From assembly GCA_004558865.1 (NCBI GenBank), contig SFCY01000012.1, forward strand, positions 1 to 26,964: a stretch of DNA of 26,964 nt. Reading direction: 5' to 3'. This document shows, one piece after another, positions 7,721 through 15,815 of this stretch. The translations under genes and the position numbers were made by a program. The stretch is from Bacteroidales bacterium. GTDB taxonomy: Bacteria > Bacteroidota > Bacteroidia > Bacteroidales > Bacteroidaceae. The notes below the pieces were generated by a model. It saw nothing but the letters and a program-made list of their open reading frames with translations, had not been told where the DNA came from and searched no databases. How positions within the stretch are numbered: the stretch's first letter is position 1; the number at the start of each line of letters is the position of its first letter.

Positions 7721-7825
7721 CGATGGGTTCATTTGTGGTTGTCAACAACAAGACAACCATAGCAGGCGGCTGCGCACTGCGTGCTTCTTCTTCGGCACTG
7801 GGGACAGTCCCATCACCGATGCCCC

Positions 7826-7855
7826 CCCCCGGGCTGCGCTGCGCCAGCCCGGGGG
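7826..7855. repeat. GC-rich perfect hairpin next to a C9 tract
   Basis: CCCCCGGGCT (7826-7835) and AGCCCGGGGG (7846-7855) are perfect 10-bp arms around GCGCTGCGCC. The left arm is part of nine consecutive C residues (7822-7830). Confidence 0.7.
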
Positions 7856-7894
7856 TAGAGGGAGGCCGACTCGTCGAGGCTGTCGCGATGAGAA

Positions 7895-7995
7895 GTCCGC
7901 TGGGGGCAGCGGACCTCGCGAGGCAGCGGGTCTCGCGGGGTTTCAGTTAGAAGTCCGCTGGGGGCAGCGGGCCTCCCGGGGCAGTGGATTTATCG
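7895..7995 (+). repeat. GTCCGCTG hairpin repeat, copies 2 and 3
   Basis: Two direct copies spaced 58 bp apart start at 7895 and 7953, each with the GTCCGCTG-GGGG-CAGCGGAC hairpin (the third copy has one base change giving a G-U pair) followed by a CAGYGG-containing segment. They match copy 1 at 1942. Confidence 0.75.
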
Positions 7996-8000
7996 AAGCG

Positions 8001-8044
8001 ACAGCCCCTACTGACGTAGGGAATGTTCCGTCAGTAGGGGCTGT
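8001..8044. terminator. Perfect 16-bp hairpin between convergent genes, possible pncB terminator
   Basis: ACAGCCCCTACTGACG (8001-8016) and its exact reverse complement (8029-8044) flank a 12-base loop. There is no T run on either strand, so termination is only a suggestion based on its place 60 bp past the pncB stop. Confidence 0.45.
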
Positions 8045-8103
8045 GATGCTGTGCGCGCCTTTTCCGCCAAGCGTGAGGCGAGGCTGTTGGTTGCGTGAGG
8101 GGT

Positions 8104-9315
8104 CTACATTTCCCTTTCTTTCCAGTGCAGGGCATCCTGGAAGCGCTTGATCACGTCGGGGTTGCCGATGTGCTTCTCCTCGTCCTCGCTCAACTTGCAG
8201 GTCTCATTGTAGTAGGGCCAGGCCTCCGTGATTTTCGCTGCGACGAGCTTGATGACGATGTTCATGGGCTTCACTCCCTTGAAGTCGTTGGTGAAGTGGG
8301 TGCCGATGCCGAACGATGGCTGCACGTACTTCTCGGCGAACTGCTTCACCTCGATGGCCTCGTCGGTGTTGAGGGCGTTGGAGAATATCACCTGCTTGGT
8401 CTTCGGGTCCACGCCGAGCGACCTGTATTTCTCCACGATGCGCTGCAGCTCCTTGCGGTTGTCGCCGCTGTCGACGCGCAGTCCCTTGAAGAGGTTGGCG
8501 AAGTCCTCGCTGAAGTTGAGCGAGAAGATGTCCCATCCGAAGGAGTCGTAGAGGTAGGTGCCGAGCGCGCCGCGGAAGGTGTTGCGCCAGGCCTCCATGG
8601 CCAGGTGGTTGGCCATCTGCGGGCCGTACATTCCACCGATGGCGCACACGAACTCATGGGCCATGGTGCCCACGGGAGTGAGGTCGTGCTTCATGGCGAG
8701 CCACACGTTGCTTGTGCCGACAAACCTGCCTTTCCACGGCTTCGACTGGTAGCAGTCCTTCATGGCGCGCACCATCACGTCCTCAGCCTCGAGCGATAGC
8801 CGGCGCCGCGTGCCGAAGTCGGTGTAGATGCAGCCCGCTTCCAAGAGCCGCTCCGCCTTGTGGTAAGACTTGCGGTAGTAGGCGTCGTAGTCCACCTTGT
8901 CCTGGCCTGTCACCATATAGTAGAGCTCTGAGACGATGGCGAGCACCTTCACCTCAAGCAGGATGGTCTCGCTCCATGCCCCCTCGAAGTCGATGTGCAG
9001 GTGGTGGTTTGCGTCGAGGCTGACCCTCACCCACGAGGCACTGTAGCGGAAGCCCTTCAAGTAGGGATAGAACCACTCGGGTATGTAGTTGCACTTGCGG
9101 CGCATGAAGACAATCTCCTCGTCGGTGATGACCACGTTCTCAAGGTATCTCACCTGTTCCATCACCAACTGGTCAAAGCCCTCGGGATACTGGGTGTCGT
9201 CGCGGTCCTTGAAGCTGTATTTCACCTGAGCTCTTGGGAAGTTGTCGATGACGGCACAGCACATGGTGAACTTGTAGAGGTCGTCGTCCGTGAAGTGGGT
9301 AATGATTTGTCTCAT
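8104..9315 (-). CDS. pncB: Nicotinate phosphoribosyltransferase
   Basis: A 403-residue cytoplasmic enzyme that converts nicotinate, PRPP and ATP to nicotinate mononucleotide, the entry step of the Preiss-Handler NAD salvage route. Visible family motifs: YKFTM near the N-terminus, FGTRRR (167-172), GTSN (200-203), GTMAHEF with H220 matching the histidine phosphorylated during catalysis in PncB, RVDSGD, and GIGTHFTND near the C-terminus. The length equals that of the bacterial enzyme (about 400). The start at 9315 gives the usual N-terminus with TDDDLYKFTM. It is a single minus-strand gene, convergent with the efflux operon and divergent from korA. I saw no clear promoter in front of it. Confidence 0.95.
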   Translation of the reverse strand: MRQIITHFTDDDLYKFTMCCAVIDNFPRAQVKYSFKDRDDTQYPEGFDQLVMEQVRYLENVVITDEEIVFMRRKCNYIPEWFYPYLKGFRYSASWVRVSLDANHHLHIDFEGAWSETILLEVKVLAIVSELYYMVTGQDKVDYDAYYRKSYHKAERLLEAGCIYTDFGTRRRLSLEAEDVMVRAMKDCYQSKPWKGRFVGTSNVWLAMKHDLTPVGTMAHEFVCAIGGMYGPQMANHLAMEAWRNTFRGALGTYLYDSFGWDIFSLNFSEDFANLFKGLRVDSGDNRKELQRIVEKYRSLGVDPKTKQVIFSNALNTDEAIEVKQFAEKYVQPSFGIGTHFTNDFKGVKPMNIVIKLVAAKITEAWPYYNETCKLSEDEEKHIGNPDVIKRFQDALHWKEREM

Positions 9316-9784
9316 ACTGATGAATGCTAAGAATCTGTAGCAGTGCTTTATTGGTTGTTTTTAAAGATGATAACGAGCGGGTGATTGAAATATTGCAGAA
9401 AAGGCTCATATAATGCGTTGTTGCTTGCCCTCAATGTTTGTCGCGTAAAGACCGCCAGGGCCATATCCGCCGCAGGGCGCCATAAAGGCTCAATCCCTAA
9501 CCCCTCCCTATGAATGGAAGAGGACACCCAATCGCGTCCTTGCTTCTCTCCAACGGGTAGGGGAGCGGCACACGGACGCACGACCTTTGTGACCCTATGG
9601 TGGGATGATTGCCGATATTCATATTGTCCATGAATCCTGTCGGTAGAGGTGCCCTGTCTTGAGTTGCGGCTGACAAGATGGTGGTCGGGAGGTCTTCTTT
9701 CGCTTCATTTTCAGTTGGTTGCAGATGGAAAACAAGAGGAAAACCAATCGGGGGTAACATTTTGATGTTTTTTGCGGCTTATTA
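9316..9784. other. Intergenic region between divergent pncB and korA
   Basis: Contains a degenerate copy of the C-rich repeat (about 9490-9540, CCCTAACCCCTCCCTATG then GACACCCAATCGCG, compare 2275-2315). The rest, up to the korA promoter, shows no recognisable gene or RNA. An open frame that extends korA upstream to 9678 crosses the promoter and is not used. Confidence 0.6.
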
Positions 9785-9816
9785 TTTGGTTAAGAAGAAA
9801 AAAGGGGTTACTTTTG
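9785..9816 (+). promoter_or_regulatory. Promoter of korAB
   Basis: TTTG (9785-9788), a 20-base spacer and TACTTTTG (9809-9816) match the Bacteroidetes consensus exactly. The predicted transcript start near 9823 leaves a leader of about 80 bases. Confidence 0.75.
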
Positions 9817-9829
9817 CATCTGTCATCTG

Positions 9830-9860
9830 CCTGAGGGGGGAGGCCAACCTCCCCCTCAGG
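9830..9860 (+). promoter_or_regulatory. Leader hairpin in the korAB 5' untranslated region
   Basis: CCTGAGGGGGGAGG (9830-9843) pairs with CCTCCCCCTCAGG (9848-9860) around CCAA, 13 bp with one bulged G. It begins within a few bases of the predicted transcript start and ends about 42 bases before the ATG. Its role is unknown; a stable 5' stem could protect the mRNA or attenuate expression. Confidence 0.6.
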
Positions 9861-9902
9861 CATGGAAAAGAAAACCAAAAACATCAACCTAACAATAATG
9901 CT

Positions 9903-11807
9903 ATGCAGAAAGAAGGTCTTGACATCAAAGAATTAGACCAAGTGGTCGTCCGCTTCTCGGGCGACTCCGGCGACGGAATGCAGCTTGCGGGAAACATCTT
10001 CTCGACAATCTCCGCCACTGTAGGCAACGGTATCTCCACATTCACCGACTACCCCGCCGACATCCGGGCCCCGCAAGGGTCGCTCACGGGTGTTAGCGGC
10101 TACCAGGTGCATATCGGTGCCGGCAAAGTCTACACCCCGGGCGACAAGTGCGACGTGCTTGTGGCCATGAACGCCGCCGCGCTCAAAACGCAAATCAAAC
10201 ACGCCAAGCCCCAGGCCTCCATCATCATCGACACCAACTCCTTCGGCCCCACCGACTTGAAGAAGGCCAAATTCAACACCGACGACTATCTGGGCGAGTT
10301 GGGAATCGACAGCGACCGCGTTGTGGCCTGCCCCATCACGAAGATGGTGAAGGAGCTCGCCGCCAAGGAGGCTCCCGACATGAACCCCAAGATGGTGCTG
10401 AAGAGCCGCAACATGTTCGCCTTGGGACTCGTGTGCTGGCTCTTCGACCGCCAGTTGGATCTGGTCAACAACATGCTGCAGGAGAAGTTCCGCAAGAAGC
10501 CCGGCGTGGCCGACTGGAACATGAAGGTGGTGCAGGCTGGCTACGACTACGGAGCCAACACCCACAGCAGCGTGCCCAACACCTACCGCATAGAGACCAG
10601 GGACAAGCGCCCCGGCCGCTATATGGACATCACCGGCAACAAGGCCACGGCCTACGGCCTGATAGCCGCCGCCGAGAAGGCCGGGCTGAAGCTCTATCTG
10701 GGCTCTTACCCCATCACCCCCGCCACCGACATTCTCCACGAGCTGGCCAAGCACAAGTCGCTCGGCATCATCACCGTGCAGGCCGAGGATGAGATTTCGG
10801 CCTGCTCGGGAGCCGTGGGAGCCGCCTTTGCCGGCGCGCTCGCCGTGACCTCCACCTCCGGCCCCGGCATCTGCCTGAAGAGCGAGGCCATCAACCTTGC
10901 CGTGATCGATGAGCTGCCGTTGGTGGTCATCGACGTGCAGCGCGGCGGCCCCTCCACCGGACTGCCCACCAAGAGCGAGCAGACCGACTTGCTGCAGGTC
11001 ATCTACGGACGCAACGGCGAGAGCCCCATGCCGGTGATCGCCGCCACCAGCCCCACCGACTGCTTCATGGCCGCCTATATGGCCGCCAAGTACGCCTTGG
11101 AGCATCTCACGCCGGTGACGCTGATGACCGACGCCTTCATCGCCAACGGCTCGTCGGCATGGAAGCTGCCCGACATCGACGAGCTGCCTGACATCCATCC
11201 CCACTACGCCACCGAGAAGCAGCGCTACAGCTACACGCCCTACGCCCGCGACCCGAAGACCGACGCCCGCTACTGGGCCATACCCGGCACGGAGGGCTAC
11301 TGCCACATCCTCGGCGGACTGGAGAAGGACGGCGAGACGGGAGCCATATCCACCGAGCCCGAGAACCACGACAAGATGGACCACTTGCGCTACAACAAGG
11401 TGGCCAACATTCCCGTGCCCGACCTTGAGGTGGAGGGCGACGAGCAAGACGCCGACCTGCTCATCGTGGGCTTCGGATCCACCTACGGCCACCTCCACAC
11501 AGCCATGACCGAAATGAGGCGAAGAGGCTACAAGGTGGCCCTCGCCCAGTTCAGATATGTCAACCCCCTGCCGAAGAACACCGCCGACGTGCTGCTGCGC
11601 TACAAGAAGTGCGTGGTGGCGGAGCAGAACCTCGGCCAGTTGGTGGCCCTGCTGCGTGGCCGCATCAACGGCTTCGTGCCTTATCAGTACAATAAAGTTA
11701 TGGGACAGCCATTCAACGTGCAGGACTTGGTGAAGCAGTTCTGCGCCCTCATCGACGGCAAGGCCGACGTGGACAATGGCAGTACGTTTATTTCTAAAGT
11801 GTTATAA
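9903..11807 (+). CDS. korA: 2-oxoacid:ferredoxin oxidoreductase, fused gamma-alpha subunit
   Basis: A 634-residue subunit of the anaerobic enzyme that oxidatively decarboxylates a 2-oxoacid (most likely 2-oxoglutarate) with CoA and ferredoxin. Residues about 12-200 are the gamma domain, with RFSGDSGDGMQLAGN at 17-31. From about 245 the alpha (pyrimidine-binding) domain follows, with YPITPATDI from residue 269, AEDEISACSGAVGAAFAGA, and RGGPSTGLPTKSEQTDL. This gamma-before-alpha fusion is typical of the KorA type. I chose ATG 9903 because the promoter and leader hairpin lie between it and the upstream in-frame starts. korB starts 2 bp after the stop. Substrate choice within the family (2-oxoglutarate versus other 2-oxoacids) is inferred from overall likeness. 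Confidence 0.92.
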   Translation: MQKEGLDIKELDQVVVRFSGDSGDGMQLAGNIFSTISATVGNGISTFTDYPADIRAPQGSLTGVSGYQVHIGAGKVYTPGDKCDVLVAMNAAALKTQIKHAKPQASIIIDTNSFGPTDLKKAKFNTDDYLGELGIDSDRVVACPITKMVKELAAKEAPDMNPKMVLKSRNMFALGLVCWLFDRQLDLVNNMLQEKFRKKPGVADWNMKVVQAGYDYGANTHSSVPNTYRIETRDKRPGRYMDITGNKATAYGLIAAAEKAGLKLYLGSYPITPATDILHELAKHKSLGIITVQAEDEISACSGAVGAAFAGALAVTSTSGPGICLKSEAINLAVIDELPLVVIDVQRGGPSTGLPTKSEQTDLLQVIYGRNGESPMPVIAATSPTDCFMAAYMAAKYALEHLTPVTLMTDAFIANGSSAWKLPDIDELPDIHPHYATEKQRYSYTPYARDPKTDARYWAIPGTEGYCHILGGLEKDGETGAISTEPENHDKMDHLRYNKVANIPVPDLEVEGDEQDADLLIVGFGSTYGHLHTAMTEMRRRGYKVALAQFRYVNPLPKNTADVLLRYKKCVVAEQNLGQLVALLRGRINGFVPYQYNKVMGQPFNVQDLVKQFCALIDGKADVDNGSTFISKVL

Positions 11808-11809
11808 TC

Positions 11810-12814
11810 ATGGAACTAACAGCACAAGATTTCAAGAAAGGCCAGCCGCGCTGGTGCCCGGGCTGCGGCGATCACTTCTTTCTGAACAGTTTCCAGAAAG
11901 CCATGGCCGAAATAGGCGTGCCGCCCTACCAGACGGCCGTCATCTCTGGCATCGGCTGCTCAAGCCGTCTGCCCTACTATGTCAGCACCTACGCCATGCA
12001 GACCATCCACGGACGCGCCGCCGCTGTTTGCACGGGAGCCAAGGTGGTGAACCCCAACCTTACCATCTGGCAAATCTCGGGCGACGGCGACGGACTGGCC
12101 ATCGGCGGCAACCACTTCATCCATGCCAACCGGCGCAACGTGGACATCAACATCATCCTGCTCAACAACCGCATCTACGGACTCACCAAGGGCCAGTACT
12201 CGCCCACGTCGCCGCGTGGCTTCGTCTCCAAGTCGAGTCCCTACGGCACTGTGGAGGATCCCTTCCGCCCGGCCGAGCTCTGCTTCGGCGCGCGTGGGCG
12301 CTTCTTCGCCCGTGCGGCGGCCAACGACAGCCCGGAGACCATCAAGATCCTCAAGGCCGCCTATTACCATAAGGGCACTGCTGTATGCGAGATCCTGCAA
12401 AACTGCATGATTTTCAACAACGGCGCCTGGGACAACATCTACACCAAGGAAGGCCGCGCCAAGAACGCCATCTATGTGGAGCATGGGAAGAAGCTCACCT
12501 TTGGGGCCAACAATGAGTACGGACTCGTGCAGGAGGGCTTTGGACTGAAGGTGGTGGAGATAGGCAAGGACGGCTACACCCTCGACGACGTGCTGGTGCA
12601 CGACGCCCACTGCCAGGACAACACGCTCCAGCTGAAGCTCGCCATGATGGACAATGAACATGGATTTCCCGTGGCCTTTGGCATCATCCGCGACGTGGAG
12701 GCCCCCACCTACGACCAGGCCGTGAACGACCAGATAGAGGAGGTGAAGGCCCAGAAGCCCTACCACAACTTCATGGAGCTGTTGGAGACCAACGACATTT
12801 GGACGGTGGAGTAG
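11810..12814 (+). CDS. korB: 2-oxoacid:ferredoxin oxidoreductase, beta subunit
   Basis: A 334-residue thiamine-diphosphate-binding partner of KorA. The ThDP motif begins GDGDG (91-95) and ends at NN (119-120), within LLNNRIYGLTKGQ. Four cysteines fit the [4Fe-4S] ligands of the family: C16 and C19 in CPGCG, C50 in GIGCSSR, and C199 in EILQNC. The 2-bp spacing from korA indicates one transcript with coupled translation, and a strong terminator follows 26 bp after the stop. In anaerobic Bacteroidales this enzyme links the reductive or oxidative branch of the citrate pathway to ferredoxin; the direction cannot be read from sequence. Confidence 0.94.
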   Translation: MELTAQDFKKGQPRWCPGCGDHFFLNSFQKAMAEIGVPPYQTAVISGIGCSSRLPYYVSTYAMQTIHGRAAAVCTGAKVVNPNLTIWQISGDGDGLAIGGNHFIHANRRNVDINIILLNNRIYGLTKGQYSPTSPRGFVSKSSPYGTVEDPFRPAELCFGARGRFFARAAANDSPETIKILKAAYYHKGTAVCEILQNCMIFNNGAWDNIYTKEGRAKNAIYVEHGKKLTFGANNEYGLVQEGFGLKVVEIGKDGYTLDDVLVHDAHCQDNTLQLKLAMMDNEHGFPVAFGIIRDVEAPTYDQAVNDQIEEVKAQKPYHNFMELLETNDIWTVE

Positions 12815-12840
12815 CAGCCACCGCAGCCGCAGCAACTAAA

Positions 12841-12878
12841 GGAGACAGGCCCAAGCATCGGCCCGCCTCCTTTTTTTT
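12841..12878 (+). terminator. Rho-independent terminator of korAB
   Basis: GGAGACAGGCC (12841-12851) pairs with GGCCCGCCTCC (12860-12870), with two A-C mismatches, and is followed directly by eight T residues. Confidence 0.8.
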
Positions 12879-13133
12879 GTTTGCCCGATGGGCGGGCGGG
12901 GGAGAGGATGCCTTCCTTGTGGGGGGAGAAGAGAACGTCAGGCTGTAGTCTGACGCACGAGAACGACGCGGCGACGCACGACTGACGGTGGGGCGACGCA
13001 CGACTGACGGTGGGGCGACGCGTGATGGACGACAAGGGCAAGCGATGCCGCCAAGGAGAACCGCAAAAGGGGATTTTCACAAATTGGTGATATAATTTAG
13101 CAATTTGGAATCTTTTTTCTCGCAGTTTTCCAT
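12879..13133. other. Intergenic region with short tandem repeats
   Basis: After the korAB terminator come a CGTCAG/CTGACG hairpin (12936-12955) and two exact, adjacent 22-bp units (12972-12993, 12994-13015; CGACGCACGACTGACGGTGG...). A third partial unit starts at 13016. The GACGCACGA word also occurs just upstream, at 12952. The AT-rich remainder is the promoter region of the next gene. Confidence 0.65.
12972..13015 (+). repeat. Two perfect 22-bp tandem repeats
   Basis: Identical units 12972-12993 and 12994-13015 abut without a spacer; the first 5-6 bases of a third follow. With no spacer and only two units this is not a CRISPR array. Confidence 0.85.
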
Positions 13134-13141
13134 TAATTTTG
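13134..13141 (+). promoter_or_regulatory. -7 element for the hexosaminidase gene
   Basis: TAATTTTG matches TAnnTTTG. A TTTG exists at 13104-13107 but 26 bases upstream, further than the usual 19-21, so the -33 half is doubtful. The implied start near 13148 precedes the ATG at 13174 by about 26 bases. Confidence 0.45.
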
Positions 13142-13173
13142 CAGGTGAAAACAAAAACCAACCTTTAATTGAT

Positions 13174-14790
13174 ATGAGAATTCGACTTATTCTTGCCACG
13201 TGTGTGGCGCTGATGAGCTTGAGCCTGCAAGCGCAGGTTCCTCAGGCCGATTATGAAGTGGTGCCTCTTCCCCAAACCATCAAACAGCAAAAGGGACAGC
13301 CTTTCCTATTGAAGGATGGCATCACCATATCCTGCTCAAGCAACGACGCCGCCCTGAGGCGTGACGCTGAGTTCCTGCGCGACTATGTGAGGGAATACAC
13401 GGGCATCAAGCTCAATATCGTCGACCGTAAGGGAGACATCCAGCTCGCACTCGACAAGAAAATCCGGCAGAAGGAGGGCTACGGCATCACGGTCAGCAAC
13501 AAGCGTGTCACCCTCAGCGGCCAGACTCCCGCTGGTGTGTTCTACGCCATCCAGACCCTGCGCAAGAGCCTGCAGCCCGGCGTGGCCCAGATAGAGCTGC
13601 CCGCCGTCAGCATCAGCGACGCGCCCCGGTTCGGCTATCGCGGCATGATGCTCGACTGCGCGCGCCACTATTTCCCCCTGAGCTTCGTGAAGCAGTATAT
13701 CGACTTGATGGCTCTCCATAATATGAACACCTTCCACTGGCACATCACCGACGACCAGGGCTGGCGCATCGAAATCAAGAAATACCCGCGGCTGGCCCAA
13801 GTGGGCTCCAAGCGCGACATGACCGTGCTGGGGCGCAACTCGGGAATCTATGACAGTATTCCCTACGGAGGCTACTACACACAGGACGAGGCGCGTGAGA
13901 TCGTGCGCTACGCCGCGGAGCGATACATCACCGTAATCCCCGAGATCGACATGCCCGGCCACATGCTCGGTGCCTTGGCTGCCTATCCCGACATGGGCTG
14001 CACGGGCGGCCCCTACAAGGTGTGGGGCATGTGGGGCGTGAGCGACCAGGTGTTGTGCCTTGGCAATGAGAAGACCTATCAGTTCTGCCAAGACGTGCTG
14101 AAGGAGATCATGGACATCTTCCCCGCCAAGGAAATCCACATCGGCGGCGACGAGACCCCTACTGCCAGTTGGGAGAAATGCCCCAAGTGCCAGGCCCTGG
14201 CCAAGCGTGAGGGCGTGGACATCAAGCACCTGCAAAACTATTTCACAGCCAGGATGGAGAAGTTTGCGGGGAAGCATGGCCACCGCATCATCGGATGGGA
14301 TGAGGTGCTGCAGTCGAAGAACCTAAGCGACAGCACCATCATCATGAGCTGGCGCGGAGTGGCTCCCGGCAGCGAGGCCGCCAAGCGGGGCCACGACGTC
14401 ATCATGTCGCCCACCGACTACAACTATTTCGACTATTATCAGACAGCCGAGGGCGAGGACAAATGGGGCGAGCCGCTGCTCATCGGCGGCAACCTGCCCA
14501 TAGAGAAGACCTACAGCTTCGAGCCTTGCCCCGACTCGCTTCCGGCCGCCGCCAAGAGCCACATCATCGGCGTGCAGGCCAATCTCTGGACAGAGTATAT
14601 CGGCTATACCTCGCTGGCCCAGTATCAGGTGCTGCCGCGCATGGGCGCCCTGGCCGAGGTGCAGTGGATGCAGCCCGCCAAGAAGGACTTCGGCAGCTTC
14701 CGCGAGCGCGCCAAGAGCCTGCGCCGCATCTACGACGCCTACAAGGTGGCCTACAACAAGAGGCTCTGGAACAACACCCAGAAAAAATAA
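13174..14790 (+). CDS. Beta-N-acetylhexosaminidase (GH20), exported
   Basis: A 538-residue glycoside hydrolase family 20 enzyme that removes terminal beta-linked GlcNAc or GalNAc. Residues 1-20 form a Sec signal peptide (cleavage likely at LQA-QVPQ), so it acts in the periplasm or at the surface. Residues about 25-140 are the GH20b fold; the catalytic barrel follows, with HWHITDDQGW (188-197) and the catalytic pair D326-E327 in GGDETP. In the family the Glu protonates the leaving group while the Asp orients the substrate acetamido group, which acts as nucleophile. The start at ATG 13174 is chosen because an upstream TTG frame (13105) overlaps the -7 element. nagB follows after 86 bp with no T-tailed terminator, so one amino-sugar transcript is plausible. 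Confidence 0.94.
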   Translation: MRIRLILATCVALMSLSLQAQVPQADYEVVPLPQTIKQQKGQPFLLKDGITISCSSNDAALRRDAEFLRDYVREYTGIKLNIVDRKGDIQLALDKKIRQKEGYGITVSNKRVTLSGQTPAGVFYAIQTLRKSLQPGVAQIELPAVSISDAPRFGYRGMMLDCARHYFPLSFVKQYIDLMALHNMNTFHWHITDDQGWRIEIKKYPRLAQVGSKRDMTVLGRNSGIYDSIPYGGYYTQDEAREIVRYAAERYITVIPEIDMPGHMLGALAAYPDMGCTGGPYKVWGMWGVSDQVLCLGNEKTYQFCQDVLKEIMDIFPAKEIHIGGDETPTASWEKCPKCQALAKREGVDIKHLQNYFTARMEKFAGKHGHRIIGWDEVLQSKNLSDSTIIMSWRGVAPGSEAAKRGHDVIMSPTDYNYFDYYQTAEGEDKWGEPLLIGGNLPIEKTYSFEPCPDSLPAAAKSHIIGVQANLWTEYIGYTSLAQYQVLPRMGALAEVQWMQPAKKDFGSFRERAKSLRRIYDAYKVAYNKRLWNNTQKK

Positions 14791-14795
14791 AGGGA

Positions 14796-14832
14796 TGGGA
14801 AGGGTGCGCCCCCATGGCGCTTTCCCTTCCCA
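14796..14832. repeat. Intercistronic hairpin between the GH20 gene and nagB
   Basis: TGGGAAGGG (14796-14804) pairs with CCCTTCCCA (14824-14832), and inside it GCGCC (14806-14810) pairs with GGCGC (14816-14820). There is no T run, so it may be an mRNA-processing or stability element rather than a full terminator. Confidence 0.6.
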
Positions 14833-14876
14833 CCTTAATATATAAAGGAACATCTACAAACAAAAAACAGTTATAC

Positions 14877-15668
14877 ATGAGACTGATTATTGAAAACAAC
14901 TATGCCCTGATGTCAGAATGGGCAGCCAATTACGTCATCCAGCGCATCAACGCCTTTCAACCCACAAAGGACCATCCCTTCGTTCTCGGTCTCCCCACAG
15001 GATCCTCCCCGGAGGGCATGTATGCCCGCCTGGCCAAGGCTTGCCAGGAAGGCCGCCTGTCGTTCAGGAATGTCGTCACGTTCAACATGGACGAATATGT
15101 GGGCCTGCCCGAGTCCCACCCCGAGAGCTACCATTCCTTCATGGCGCGCAACCTCTTCGACCATGTGGACTGCCCCAAGGAGAACGTCCACATCCTCAAC
15201 GGCAACGCCAAGGACCTCGACGAGGAATGCGCCAACTATGAGCGCAAGATCAAGGAGGCTGGAGGCATCGACCTCTTCATAGGCGGAATCGGCCCCGACG
15301 GCCACATTGCCTTCAACGAGCCGTTCTCAAGCCTTACGAGCCGCACCCGCGTGAAGACGCTCACCACCGACACCATCATCGCCAACTCGCGCTTCTTCGA
15401 CAATGACGTCGACAAGGTGCCCAAGCACGCCCTCACCGTGGGAGTGGGAACTGTGATGGACGCCCGCGAGGTGATGATTCTCGTGAATGGGCACAACAAG
15501 GCGCGCGCCCTGCAGGCCGCCGTGGAGGGACCCGTCACCCAAGCCTGGACCATCAGCGCCCTGCAACAGCACCCCCACGCCGTCATCGTGGCCGACGAGG
15601 CTGCCGCCGATGAGCTGAAGGTGGGCACCTACCGCTACTTCAAGGACATCGAGAAAGACAACTTATAA
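14877..15668 (+). CDS. nagB: Glucosamine-6-phosphate deaminase
   Basis: A 263-residue cytoplasmic enzyme converting glucosamine-6-phosphate to fructose-6-phosphate and ammonia, the last dedicated step of amino-sugar use. All catalytic residues are present and fall at the E. coli NagB numbering: D72 in NMDEY, and D141, H143 and E148 in GPDGHIAFNEP. The phosphate-binding loop GLPTGSSP is at 38-45. The length is close to E. coli (266). An upstream in-frame extension lies inside the GH20 gene and is rejected. It sits between an exported hexosaminidase and a NagB-like/PIG-L fusion, which supports a GlcNAc-utilisation role. Confidence 0.96.
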   Translation: MRLIIENNYALMSEWAANYVIQRINAFQPTKDHPFVLGLPTGSSPEGMYARLAKACQEGRLSFRNVVTFNMDEYVGLPESHPESYHSFMARNLFDHVDCPKENVHILNGNAKDLDEECANYERKIKEAGGIDLFIGGIGPDGHIAFNEPFSSLTSRTRVKTLTTDTIIANSRFFDNDVDKVPKHALTVGVGTVMDAREVMILVNGHNKARALQAAVEGPVTQAWTISALQQHPHAVIVADEAAADELKVGTYRYFKDIEKDNL

Positions 15669-15815
15669 GCCATTGGCTTCCCCTCCCCGCGCTCTCCGCG
15701 TGCGGGCGGGGGCTGCCCCAAAAAACTTAGCCCCGGCGGAGGGACAATAACCGTCGCCATGGGACTCGCAGGGGACAGGACATTTTTTCTACGGAAAAGT
15801 AAACAACAGACTAAC

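Larger units (their letters stand above)
7463..8103. other. Convergent intergenic region with terminator, hairpins and repeats
   Basis: The 641 bp between the permease gene and the convergent pncB hold a terminator-like hairpin (7683-7720), a C9 run leading into a GC hairpin (7826-7855), two copies of the GTCCGCTG repeat (7895-7995) and a perfect 16-bp hairpin (8001-8044). Small open frames pass through this DNA, but none resembles a protein. Confidence 0.65.

Noticed and set aside
9830..9860. Transcription terminator before korA
   Set aside because: There is no T run after the stem, no rightward gene upstream to end, and it lies just inside the predicted korA transcript.
9678..9902. 75-codon N-terminal extension of korA
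   Set aside because: It runs through the promoter and leader hairpin, and relatives start near the gamma domain.
12972..13020. CRISPR-like repeats
   Set aside because: Only two full units, directly abutting with no spacer, and no cas gene nearby.
13105..13173. TTG start for the hexosaminidase
   Set aside because: It overlaps the -7 element and would bury the signal peptide 23 residues inside the protein.
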